A stretch of 64,000 nt of DNA from contig NC_087066.1 of the NCBI RefSeq assembly GCF_963678635.1, forward strand, positions 20,987,996 to 21,051,995, in the 5' to 3' direction. Positions 55,301-64,000 of this stretch are shown here, one piece after another (position 1 is the stretch's first letter; each line of letters opens with the position of its first letter). The notes beneath the pieces are model-generated. The model was not told where the DNA came from. It was given only the letters and a program-made list of their open reading frames with translations, and did no database searches. The stretch comes from Symsagittifera roscoffensis. Its lineage: Eukaryota; Xenacoelomorpha; Acoela; Convolutidae. Position numbers and translations under genes: made by a program.

Positions 55301-58300
55301 ATCTCGTCAACCTCTCAGAAACAATTTTCACATTATTTGAAAGACAGATTTTTAATATTTTCATTAATTGATGAACAGAACAGGCGTCACGACATCTCGG
55401 AAAATTATTTAAGCGAATTACAAAAGTGAGACATTTCAGGCAAACAAACGAGCAACAAAAAACCAACCACAATAAAATAAAAAAATTAATTTTTTTATTT
55501 ATGTCGTTTGCAGATTTTTTTGAAGACAAATTTTTATTTCTCGTAATTTTAATCAAGTTTCTTTTTTTTTCAAAAAAACTGTTTAGGGTTATAACTAATT
55601 CATCAAACAAACCGTAATTTTGAATTAGTTAATTTGAATGCGCTAAGTTTTGGTTATTAACCATGCCCATTAAATTAAGATTTTTCATATCCAGTTTTTC
55701 TCAAAACGCCCTTCTAGCACCCTATTTTTAGTTTTTTATTCATTCAATGCTCACTTGTAGCTCTGATTCATTCTGGAAAGTCAAAAATTCAAGCCAGTTT
55801 TCTTCTGAATTTTTCATTACAGCTCCAATGTTATAGGCTATCACATGAATAATCATTCAACTTCTCACGATATTGTTTGGTTACCTAATTTTGGGTAAAA
55901 AACACCTGTTCGTAATACCAGGCGGTAGGCTGAAACACGCGGCAAAAAATCAGAACACGCAGCAAAAATGATGATAAGGCTGCCGTATTTTTACCCGCTT
56001 AACGATTGTTTAAATTATTCGGAATAGTCTAGATAAATTTTAATTTTTAATTAACGACACCTGCAACAAAGTAAGCTGAGAAGATCGAATAGATAAGACC
56101 ACCGGGGTTAGATTTTCCACATGAATAGAACGCTTTCTTGTTCTGACCGTTGAGTCGGTTAAGGCTAGGTAGATCCAGATCCCTCTAGGTAGCTCTAGGT
56201 ACAATGGTATAAGTTTCTGAGATTTGGCTTGCACCATAATAACATGAAAAACAACGATGGAAAAACATCAACTGAGTTGCAAATTTCTAAACGGAAACGG
56301 AAAACAAAACAAAACGGTAGTGAATAACTGAAACAACGGGATGATTTGAAAGGCGGATCCAGGAATTCCTGGAGAGGCGGGGGGCAGATTTTTTTTCTAG
56401 GTCGACCAAACTGATTTTCTGAGCTCTCCCAAATCACTATAAATATTTGACCAATCCTCTCGCTCCGCCCCCCCCCCCTCAAAACTAGTATAGATTGGCG
56501 CGCCCAAAGCCCATTTAGAAAAGTTTAAGGTCAGTCATCCAAAAATGGATATCTCAAAATAGTACAAAGGGGGTACCCTTTGGGTCGGCAGGGGGTCGAA
56601 TACCTGAGGGAGGGGGGGGGGGCATCCGCCCCTCCCTAAATCCGGTACTGATGTGATCTGTTTTTTCAAATCCAAAAATCATTATTGAAAAAAAATTTAT
56701 AAATCCGACATTGATTTTGGAGGCTGCAAAAGCACAAATATATCACTATAAAATAAACAATTCTGTTATAACGTCCCTATTTATAAAGTTTTCTGCTACA
56801 ATCTGAAGATACATTATCAAAATCTTGTAAATAAGAAAAAAACCGTTCTAATTGTATCAGGACTTGTATCACAACAGAAAACAATACAAGAACCGGGGGA
56901 CCATTCAACGCCTATGAAATAGCAACTTTTTTTTCAGGTTTTGATGTTGTTTAAAAAACGAAAAAAAATAATAAACGAGTTTCCTTTCAGTTAAAAAAAA
57001 ATCTCAGTACAATTTGATGCACTTAGCGTCCAGTAACGTGATAATAAAACCAATTCATGCCTCTTTTCGGTTTGGAACAATTTTTAAGCTGGATTCAATA
57101 ACCGTTTACGCGCTAATATCACGAAATAGATTGCGCATGTATTGCCCTAATTTGCCCATATTATCAATTTTCAAACCCCATATTGTTACGAAAAATTATC
57201 GAAGGTAAAAAAAATAATTTCAAGATGAGCTCATTATTTTTCTGAAATTTTGTTGGATGATGTAGTGAAATCCGTTCAATTGAGGCTGGTTAAAAAAGCG
57301 AAATTGGTCTCAAAAATACACACCGAGCACGAATACTATACACCTTTTTTTCATAAACAAAACTAAAAAATTAGGTCTAAAAACGCAACATTAAAAATTT
57401 GGATCAAATGGCTAGAACCAATTCGAATTAGATCATTTTCTGAGTCTGGTTCCCGTAATGTATCTGATATAGGTTTTAGGCAATTAAAAAACATGAACGT
57501 AAAGCTTTGATTTGGATCAAAGTTTGACTTGTTTTTTATTTTCGCCGCCGAAAATACAAATAAGAAAACTAGAAATTTGGGACCAGAAACTTGAGAATTT
57601 CGCAGAAAACTACTTATTTCAAACCTACCCAGCTGGAGATATCAAGCCCCATATTGTTAGGTGAAATTTTCGAATGGGAAAAATTGTTTTTTTTTCTGAG
57701 CATGTGTATCAATTTTTTTACTCTATGAAAACGTTTTAAAAAATCAACCAGCACAAATATTGTAATCGTTTTTTTTTGCGAAAAATGGCCCAAACAGGAG
57801 CAGTGGGTTGAGCAAAACAGAGATAATTTCAAAAGTGAAAAGCATGCTACAAAAGCTATTCAAATTTTGCCTGTGGCGCAGAAAATTTGGTCAAGATGGG
57901 GTCTTTATAGTGATTTAGGAGAGCTGAGAAAACCAATTTGGCGGACTTAAAAAAAGGTCGACAAAATTTTCAACATTTCTTAAAAATCCGCCCCCCCCCA
58001 CTCAAAAAACCCTAGATCCGCACCTGATACGCTATCTTCAAACTCACAGCCAATCTCGTCAACCTCTCAGAAACAATTTTCACATTATTTGAAAGACAGA
58101 TTTTTAATATTTTCATTAATTGATGAACAGAACAGGCGTCACGACATCTCGGAAAATTATTTAAGCGAATTACAAAAGTGAGACATTTCAGGCAAACAAA
58201 CGAGCAACAAAAAACCAACCACAATAAAATAAAAAAATTAATTTTTTTATTTGTGTCGTTTGCAGATTTTTTTGAAGACAAATTTTTATTTCTCGTAATT

Positions 58301-61300
58301 TTAATCAAGTTTCTTTTTTTTTCAAAAAAACTGTTTAGGGTTATAACTAATTCATCAAACAAACCGTAATTTTGAATTAGTTAATTTGAATGCGCTAAGT
58401 TTTGGTTATTAACCATGCCCATTAAATTAAGATTTTTCATATCCAGTTTTTCTCAAAACGCCCTTCTAGCACCCTATTTTTAGTTTTTTATTCATTCAAT
58501 GCTCACTTGTAGCTCTGATTCATTCTGGAAAGTCAAAAATTCAAGCCAGTTTTCTTCTGAATTTTTCATTACAGCTCCAATGTTATAGGCTATCACATGA
58601 ATAATCATTCAACTTCTCACGATATTGTTTGGTTACCTAATTTTGGGTAAAAAACACCTGTTCGTAATACCAGGCGGTAGGCTGAAACACGCGGCAAAAA
58701 ATCAGAACACGCAGCAAAAATGATGATAAGGCTGCCGTATTTTTACCCGCTTAACGATTGTTTAAATTATTCGGAATAGTCTAGATAAATTTTAATTTTT
58801 AATTAACGACACCTGCAACAAAGTAAGCTGAGAAGATCGAATAGATAAGACCACCGGGGTTAGATTTTCCACATGAATAGAACGCTTTCTTGTTCTGACC
58901 GTTGAGTCGGTTAAGGCTAGGTAGATCCAGATCCCTCTAGGTAGCTCTAGGTACAATGGTATAAGTTTCTGAGATTTGGCTTGCACCATAATAACATGAA
59001 AAACAACGATGGAAAAACATCAACTGAGTTGCAAATTTCTAAACGGAAACGGAAAACAAAACAAAACGGTAGTGAATAACTGAAACAACGGGATGATTTG
59101 AAAGGCGGATCCAGGAATTCCTGGAGAGGCGGGGGGCAGATTTTTTTTCTAGGTCGACCAAACTGATTTTCTGAGCTCTCCCAAATCACTATAAATATTT
59201 GACCAATCCTCTCGCTCCGCCCCCCCCCTCAAAACTAGTATAGATTGGCGCGCCCAAAGCCCATTTAGAAAAGTTTAAGGTCAGTCATCCAAAAATGGAT
59301 ATCTCAAAATAGTACAAAGGGGGTACCCTTTGGGTCGGCAGGGGGTCGAATACCTGAGGGAGGGGGGGGGGCATCCGCCCCTCCCTAAATCCGGTACTGA
59401 TGTGATCTGTTTTTTCAAATCCAAAAATCATTATTGAAAAAAAATTTATAAATCCGACATTGATTTTGGAGGCTGCAAAAGCACAAATATATCACTATAA
59501 AATAAACAATTCTGTTATAACGTCCCTATTTATAAAGTTTTCTGCTACAATCTGAAGATACATTATCAAAATCTTGTAAATAAGAAAAAAACCGTTCTAA
59601 TTGTATCAGGACTTGTATCACAACAGAAAACAATACAAGAACCGGGGGACCATTCAACGCCTATGAAATAGCAACTTTTTTTTCAGGTTTTGATGTTGTT
59701 TAAAAAACGAAAAAAAATAATAAACGAGTTTCCTTTCAGTTAAAAAAAAATCTCAGTACAATTTGATGCACTTAGCGTCCAGTAACGTGATAATAAAACC
59801 AATTCATGCCTCTTTTCGGTTTGGAACAATTTTTAAGCTGGATTCAATAACCGTTTACGCGCTAATATCACGAAATAGATTGCGCATGTATTGCCCTAAT
59901 TTGCCCATATTATCAATTTTCAAACCCCATATTGTTACGAAAAATTATCGAAGGTAAAAAAAATAATTTCAAGATGAGCTCATTATTTTTCTGAAATTTT
60001 GTTGGATGATGTAGTGAAATCCGTTCAATTGAGGCTGGTTAAAAAAGCGAAATTGGTCTCAAAAATACACACCGAGCACGAATACTATACACCTTTTTTT
60101 CATAAACAAAACTAAAAAATTAGGTCTAAAAACGCAACATTAAAAATTTGGATCAAATGGCTAGAACCAATTCGAATTAGATCATTTTCTGAGTCTGGTT
60201 CCCGTAATGTATCTGATATAGGTTTTAGGCAATTAAAAAACATGAACGTAAAGCTTTGATTTGGATCAAAGTTTGACTTGTTTTTTATTTTCGCCGCCGA
60301 AAATACAAATAAGAAAACTAGAAATTTGGGACCAGAAACTTGAGAATTTCGCAGAAAACTACTTATTTCAAACCTACCCAGCTGGAGATATCAAGCCCCA
60401 TATTGTTAGGTGAAATTTTCGAATGGGAAAAATTGTTTTTTTTCTGAGCATGTGTATCAATTTTTTTACTCTATGAAAACGTTTTAAAAAATCAACCAGC
60501 ACAAATATTGTAATCGTTTTTTTTTGCGAAAAATGGCCCAAACAGGAGCAGTGGGTTGAGCAAAACAGAGATAATTTCAAAAGTGAAAAGCATGCTACAA
60601 AAGCTATTCAAATTTAATTTTGCTACGTTTTCATTAGATAGCTTGAAGTTTTTTTCAGCTGGTAGAGTTAGCTTGGGCTGTGACACAAATTTTGAAGATT
60701 GCTGGTCAAAACGAACTCCCATGCTTTTCGAGACGAAATCATACGGCGACAAAAGGGCAATTGGTTGTGATATGAGCAATCCCTATTCAGATTGCTTTGC
60801 GAAGCGATCCTCACAAGACCTCAATGCAGAGAAAAAGGCAATTGGCTGTGATATGAGCAATCCGTATTCCGATTGTTTCTCCAAGAAATCTTCCGAAAGT
60901 ATGCCTTCTGATAAAAGAGCAATTGGTTGCGACATGAGTAACCCCTATTCTGATTGTTTTTCTAAGAAATCAACAGATCAAATGGAATCAGAGAAAAGGG
61001 CTATTGGTTGCGATATGAGCAACCCTTACTCGGATTGTTTCTCTAAAAAATCAGCCGTTCAAATGGAATCAGAGAAAAGAGCTATTGGCTGCGATATGAG
61101 CAACCCTTACTCTGATTGTTTCTCGAAAAAATCAACAGATCGATTGGAATCAGAGAAAAGGGCTATTGGTTGCGATATGAGCAACCCTTACTCTGATTGT
61201 TTCTCTAAAAAATCAGCCGTTCAAATGGAACCAGAGAAAAGAGCTATTGGCTGCGATATGAGCAACCCTTATTCTGATTGTTTCTCGAAAAAATCAACAG

Positions 61301-61695
61301 ATCAATTGGAATCAGAGAAAAGGGCTATTGGTTGCGATATGAGCAACCCTTACTCGGATTGTTTCTCTAAAAAATCAGCCGTTGAAATGGAATCAGAGAA
61401 AAGAGCTATTGGCTGCGATATGAGCAACCCGTATTCAGACTGTTTCGCCAAGAAATCGTCAGAGAAGAGAGCAATTGGCTGTGATATGAGCAACCCGTAT
61501 TCAGATTGTTTCTCTAAAAAGTCAGCAGATGAACTGGAATCCGACAAAAGAGCGATTGGATGCGATATGAGCAATCCGTATTCTGATTGTTTCTCCAAGA
61601 GGGCTCTGAAAGTGTTCAACACGAAGTTTCTTGACAACAAGAGAGCTGTAGGTTGTGATCTCGGAAACCCTTGGGTGGACTGCTTAAGTGAGTAA
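46221..61695 (+). CDS. Multi-copy Cys-bridged neuropeptide precursor, three coding exons joined (46221-46351, 52285-52337, 60659-61695)
   Basis: Joining the exons gives 1221 bp (131+53+1037), a 406-residue precursor with no internal stop. Introns are phase 2 (GA/T) and phase 1 (C/CT), and all four splice sites fit consensus (AGA/GTAAGT, TTTCAG/TT, TGC/GTAAGT, TTTTTTCAG/CT). Domains in order: a signal peptide (MKNLSVVVVVSLLVVLL..., predicted cleavage near ASA/VA, residue about 25); a first Cys loop, CARGTDGDC; basic sites AKR and LIKR; AAHLAMPGR, a possible amidated peptide; a short loop, GCDTNFEDCW; then 11 copies of AIGCDMSNPYSDCF and a final AVGCDLGNPWVDCL, separated by KR or KK sites and acidic spacers. 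This is the layout of a secreted peptide precursor cut by prohormone convertases, each product closed by a disulfide. I did not recognise the family. It could instead be a venom or epithelial secreted peptide. Introns are 5.9 and 8.3 kb and full of repeats. Confidence 0.8.
46352..47330 (+). other. Intron 1, left part
   Basis: AT-rich intronic sequence without frames. No regulatory motif is assignable. Confidence 0.5.
47331..47481 (+). mobile_element. F1 fragment joined to duplicated block
   Basis: F1 left end (GTTCCGACTTTCGTAACGAA...) truncated at GTAAAGTTATGG. At that point the sequence switches to the block that starts at 25327. Confidence 0.7.
47482..48374 (+). repeat. Duplicated block shared with 25327-26215, including an F1 copy
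   Basis: Same order as the first block. The F1 part is 47867-48374 (GCTCCGACTTTCGTAATGAA... to ...ACGAGCGGTCTTGTT). It sits within intron 1 of the neuropeptide gene. Confidence 0.8.
48375..48472 (+). mobile_element. F1 right-end fragment
   Basis: A second copy of the last about 98 bp of F1 (ATTACTGCTCCATAGATCTT... CAGGGCTTAGCCCTG ... GAGCAGTCTTGTT) directly after the complete copy. Confidence 0.75.
48473..49299. other. Intron 1, nothing recognised
   Basis: No supported feature. Confidence 0.45.
49300..50740 (+). repeat. Degenerate tandem-like region with CTGAGATG motifs
   Basis: Variants of (A/T)(G/A)TCTGAGATG followed by T-rich sequence recur irregularly (for example near 49515, 50117, 50270, 50320, 50570, 50596, 50728), interleaved with ACTCAGATG. 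The period is about 50-150 bp and the copies are poorly conserved: an old decayed minisatellite, or coincidence of low complexity. Confidence 0.35.
50741..51344. other. Intron 1, mostly unassigned
   Basis: At about 50770-50825 the minus strand reads GTTIAAKFGQVVVDLKLEVK before a stop, a short protein-like scrap that could come from a transposon. Otherwise nothing. Confidence 0.35.
51345..51535 (+). repeat. Short tandem region with TCTGCAAGTTTGT motifs
   Basis: Several copies of (T)CTGCAAGTTTGT and GAATGCATTTTTCT within 190 bp. This explains the overlapping short frames seen on both strands. Confidence 0.65.
51536..52284. other. Intron 1, right part
   Basis: AT-rich, ending in the acceptor TGTTATGTTTCAG (52272-52284). 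Confidence 0.6.
52285..52337 (+). other. Neuropeptide gene exon 2 (53-bp microexon)
   Basis: Flanked by TGTTTCAG and GTAAGTGC. It completes the split Asp codon (GA/T) and encodes CLEQAKRLIKRAAHLAM plus the first base of a Pro codon. It therefore supplies the second Cys of the first loop, two basic cleavage sites and most of the AAHLAMP-Gly-Arg peptide. It is too short to stand out as an open frame and was found from splice signals and frame compatibility. Confidence 0.75.
52338..52667. other. Intron 2, left part
   Basis: Has a short run of G at about 52588-52595. Otherwise featureless. Confidence 0.5.
52668..53233 (+). mobile_element. F3 dispersed inverted-repeat element, copy 2
   Basis: From GTTCCGACCATAG to TTTCAATGGTCGAAC (566 bp), with the same interior blocks as 17891-18497. 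It is preceded by GTGCAAGTAGCACAGAAT, which also flanks the minus copy near 32990. Confidence 0.65.
53234..54862. other. Intron 2, nothing recognised
   Basis: AT-rich. A fragment near 53500-53580 resembles the GGGCGGAT MITE interior (CAATTTGGTCGACCTAAAAA). Confidence 0.4.
54863..55272 (-). mobile_element. MITE of the GGGCGGAT family (inverted)
   Basis: Reverse of the 24497 copy. It starts with a G run and GGCGGACG, then CGACCCCCTGCCGACCCAAACG, GGCGCCTTTGGCGCC, TTTGGCGGAC and ends CTAGATCCGCACCTG. Its right part is included in the 2.75-kb tandem duplication. Confidence 0.65.
55107..57861 (+). repeat. 2.75-kb tandem duplication, copy 1
   Basis: Period about 2750 bp with 57862-60615. The two copies are almost identical; differences are mainly homopolymer lengths and an A/G near 55502. 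The copies join at CAAATTTT, matching both CAAAATTTT at the left edge and CAAATTT at the right edge. The unit contains a second GGGCGGAT-type MITE (56342-56645) and a diverged, inverted F1 piece (about 57010-57350). It lies in intron 2. Confidence 0.92.
57862..60615 (+). repeat. 2.75-kb tandem duplication, copy 2
   Basis: Ends 43 bp upstream of the exon 3 start. Contains the duplicate MITE at about 59103-59395 and the F1-like piece at about 59760-60100. Could be a real recent duplication or an assembly duplication of two haplotypes. Confidence 0.92.
60659..61695 (+). other. Neuropeptide gene exon 3: peptide repeats
   Basis: Follows the acceptor TTTTTTTCAG (60649-60658). The frame is open upstream as far as 60556, but that part is intronic (it lies in duplication copy 2 and precedes the acceptor). 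Encodes PGRVSLGCDTNFEDCWSKR, a short linker, then units of about 26 residues. Eleven have identical AIGCDMSNPYSDCF cores; the twelfth is AVGCDLGNPWVDCL. It ends with TAA at 61693-61695. A GTGAGT at 61688-61693 overlaps the stop and may be used as a donor. Confidence 0.85.
60757..61692 (+). repeat. 78-bp coding tandem repeat (peptide units)
   Basis: Unit of 78 bp (26 codons) in the central block. Spacers alternate between STDQ/STDR and SAVQ/SAVE types, so units 3-8 form three 156-bp dimers with nearly identical DNA. Outer units have different spacers and more synonymous differences. Confidence 0.9.
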
Positions 61696-61709
61696 ACGAT
61701 CAACCGGAG

Positions 61710-62330
61710 GGATAGATTTAGGGGGGGGGGGTTTCTCCAGGATTTGACCCACTGATCACCCAAAATGTGCTATTTTAGTGCACCCATTTATGGTCAATCA
61801 ACTCAAACTTTTCTGAAGCCCTCTTGGGCATTAAATTATGTATTTTGAGGGGTAGGGGCTTGTGCTGAAAAACGCGTTTTTTTAATTCAGAACTATACAA
61901 AAGTTACAAAAATTACGTTTTTTTGCCCAATTTTGCAAAACTAATAACTTCGGAAGAGCCTTTTGGTCAACGAAAAAAGTGGTAAGTAATTTCTACTTAA
62001 AACAATTGCCCTTAAGGTCGCTTAAATTGATTTTCAGATTAGAAAAACAATTTTGTCTCCGAATACATCCGTAAAAACAATTTTGTCTCCGAATACATCC
62101 GTAAAAACAATTTTGGGTTGTTCGACCAAAAATTGGTTTCCTATAACTGTGCCAAATAAGGGACCATTTGGACCCCCTTCCCAGCTAACTCCGCCATTCC
62201 ATGTTTGGAGTATTCTGTATTCCTTGATTGGCAACCAGCTGCTTCTGTTCTCATGATAATTATTCACTTCATCTAGGAGCAGGTGACCTCTATTTATTAA
62301 TAATAACCAAGACCTCAATTCTATTTCAGG
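61710..62330 (+). other. 3' flank or possible 3' UTR intron
   Basis: Begins with a G run and a weak match to the GGGCGGAT MITE family (TTAGGGGGG, then TGACCCACTGATCACCCAAA). It contains a direct repeat of about 30 bp, (CAATTTTGTCTCCGAATACA)x2, at about 62048-62107. It ends in a good acceptor, TTCTATTTCAG (62330). Confidence 0.4.
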
Positions 62331-63431
62331 CTAATTATTGAGGTCAATAACGGCTAACGAAGTGAGCAAACGAAGACATCAGCACACTCACTAACCACAC
62401 ACTTCTATGTCGTCACACAAAACAACACTGAAACGAAATCAGATCTCTCAAATTTGAAAACACGAACGGTGATCAAAATAACTAGATTGAGTCGTAAATC
62501 ACAGTTTCTCTCGGCGCTAAGATTAAACCATAATTTCGATTTCTAGGCCATACACAGAAATACATACAACACCTGTACATGTACAAATACAAAATGCGCA
62601 AATGTTATAAATTCACCACTAGTGATAAATTATTCTGCATTGAATTGATGATTTATTGAACCCAAATCCACTATTTGTAAACAAGAGGTGAATCGTGAAC
62701 AGATTAGCTGAGATTTATCATCAATCCCTTTTTGATTAGCTACTACAATCACCTTCCAGGATAAGAGGCGACCGAATGTGACATCATTATTATGACTGCA
62801 ATCTACCATACATGCAATACTGTTCCTTGTTTCCCCTAAGAGGCCGGGTGACTCATTCCCAAAATATGTAAGAGGTCCCATGTTTGATTATATATTACCA
62901 TATCCTACCATAAAGCCGCCCTCCCGTCCCCCCCCCCCCTCAAACCCGCCTTCAGAGACTTTATGCAATCCATCCTCTGACTTGAAAATTTTCAAGATTA
63001 GGATTATGAAATTTTTATTTTTCCTTTTTTGCGAAAGCTGTTTTCGTTTTTTTTTCGCTGGAAACTTCTACCTGGCTATATGAAGACGTGAAGATCCATT
63101 TGCTGTTGCTTTATATTAAGAGTCGCAGTGAGTGCAATGAATTTTTCATTTTCACAGTTCAATTTCACTGCGACACACGATCTTTTTATTGTATCCTGGT
63201 TAATTTTTCCAACCTTTTATGGGAACTTTTAGGCTAATCTTATGTGTTGCTGCATCGGTGAAATGAACCATTTAATTCCTTGGCTTTCATAGGGAAACGA
63301 TAATGCGCAACTTCAAAAGAGATATTGATAAGCTGATTTATTAGAAACTAAACTTTCCCAGGCTGGTATAATTCACAGGGTCTCTTTTAATCTTTTTTTT
63401 TCAATCCTTTTGAACCTTTAAGAATAAAACA
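62331..63431 (+). other. Possible 3' UTR and flank
   Basis: If GTGAGT at 61688 is spliced to 62331, the codon TTA is followed by AGC TAA, so the protein ends one residue shorter. An AATAAA at about 63423-63428 could be the poly(A) signal. There is a short C run at 62930-62938. No protein-like frame. Confidence 0.3.
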
Positions 63432-63529
63432 GGCCAGGAAAACAAATGGATTATGAATTTAGCAAACTCATTCGCTGATTCATGGGGAGTTTTAATAAAT
63501 TGTGTGCAGGCTTTAGTCAGTCAAAAGTC

Positions 63530-63645
63530 CATGATCATTGTTGGTGGGTTGTTCAAAATAACCTGGCGAAGAAACCACGGGCAGGCACAACATCGGTTCT
63601 CGACAGAACAGCTCGTATGTTGGTTACTTTCCTCATGAATAAATG
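63530..63645 (+). mobile_element. SINE-like 3' fragment
   Basis: CGACAGAACAGCTCGTATGTTGGT...CTTTCCTC resembles the distal part of the SINE at 24035-24290 (GAGCTGTACAGCTCGTATGTTGGTCC). Confidence 0.4.
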
Positions 63646-63764
63646 ATCATTATCGAGGTTAGAAAAATGCCTCCCAAAAATGAGCAAAATTGATTTACAT
63701 TTAGATTTTTGCCGGTGACTAAATTTTCTTTGAAGTCTTTTTGATAGGATTTTTGAAGAAAGCG

Positions 63765-64000
63765 AACGAGAATTTTTGCGTGAGGTGTTTTTTATTCAGA
63801 CCAATTCCGCCTTTAATAACTGTTGTTGACAAAATTCTTTTTATACCGTCTGAAAGGTATTGTAGTTTCGACTTCAGTTTCAAGAAATTATGTCTCCTGT
63901 GACAAATAAATTTTGTCAGTAATGGGGAATTGCAAATTGTTAGTTTGGCATTTTTAGATAATGAATGCGCGCTATTCACCAGTTTCCCACCAACGCTTAA
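63765..64000 (+). mobile_element. Diverged F1-like fragment at the window edge
   Basis: The order of blocks GTTTTTTATTCAGACCAATT, TCTGAAAGGTATTGTAGTTT, TCCTGTGAC, AATGGGG, TTTGGCATTTTTAG and GCGCGCTATTCACC follows F1 with many changes. It runs off the window. Confidence 0.4.

Noticed and set aside
55260-55610. Pair of 116-codon minus-strand frames (second at 58012-58362) as duplicated genes
   Set aside because: They are identical because the 2.75-kb segment is duplicated; there is no domain and they lie in AT-rich intron sequence partly overlapping a MITE.
60556-60658. Met at 60556 as the start of the peptide-repeat protein
   Set aside because: The sequence before 60659 has no signal peptide, belongs to duplication copy 2 for most of its length, and is followed by a strong acceptor (TTTTTTTCAG). 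Exon 2 joins in phase at 60659.

Overview
The window looks like AT-rich, repeat-dense animal genomic DNA from a draft assembly (a 200-base N gap lies at 13919-14118). The evidence for an animal is a Tx1/L1-like LINE, a Ty3-like LTR retrotransposon, a nuclear tRNA-Ile, spliced exons with GTAAGT donors and TTTCAG acceptors, and a secretory precursor with many Lys-Arg-flanked peptide copies. The short T-rich acceptors ending TTTCAG would suit a nematode or another ecdysozoan, but nothing here fixes the phylum. Gene density is very low; most of the sequence is transposon remains, small inverted-repeat elements, minisatellites and segmental duplications.

Layout. 1-1860: an intronless small-heat-shock-protein gene on the minus strand (418-1350) with three perfect heat shock elements upstream, then a tRNA-Ile(AAT) gene. 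2202-14760: two copies of a segmental repeat (A: 2202-2350 plus 7236-10711; B: 10712 to the gap). Copy A was split by a 4.9-kb LINE (2351-7235), and copy B preserves the empty site. Both copies end in a 261+392-bp higher-order tandem repeat. 14794-15646: decayed coding-like sequence. 18518-22627: a complete LTR-to-LTR Ty3-like element on the minus strand, with 301-bp LTRs and a 5-bp target duplication, but with several frameshifts, one nonsense codon and a deleted integrase. 22628-46094: no gene identified. This stretch carries dispersed families named here F1 (about 510 bp, hairpins at both ends) and F3 (about 570-600 bp, ends GTTCCGACCA/TGGTCGGAAC), several MITE-like elements, tRNA-derived SINE-like sequences, a 1.6-kb minisatellite that grew from one end of an F3 copy, and one degraded coding remnant (28179-28421).

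The main object is in 46095-61695 on the plus strand: a three-exon neuropeptide-type precursor gene. Exon 1 (46221-46351) encodes a signal peptide. Exon 2 (52285-52337) is a 53-bp microexon. Exon 3 (60659-61695) encodes 11 identical copies plus one variant of a Cys-bridged peptide, AIGCDMSNPYSDCF, separated by dibasic sites. The reading frame closes across both introns (phases 2 and 1), giving a 406-residue precursor. The introns (5.9 and 8.3 kb) are filled with repeats. Intron 2 contains a nearly identical 2.75-kb tandem duplication whose breakpoint lies about 43 bp upstream of the exon 3 acceptor. A candidate TATA box and non-coding first exon lie at 41963-42035.

The two protein-coding genes are not obviously related in function: one is a stress chaperone, the other a secreted multi-copy peptide precursor. 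I did not recognise the peptide as a member of a named neuropeptide family.
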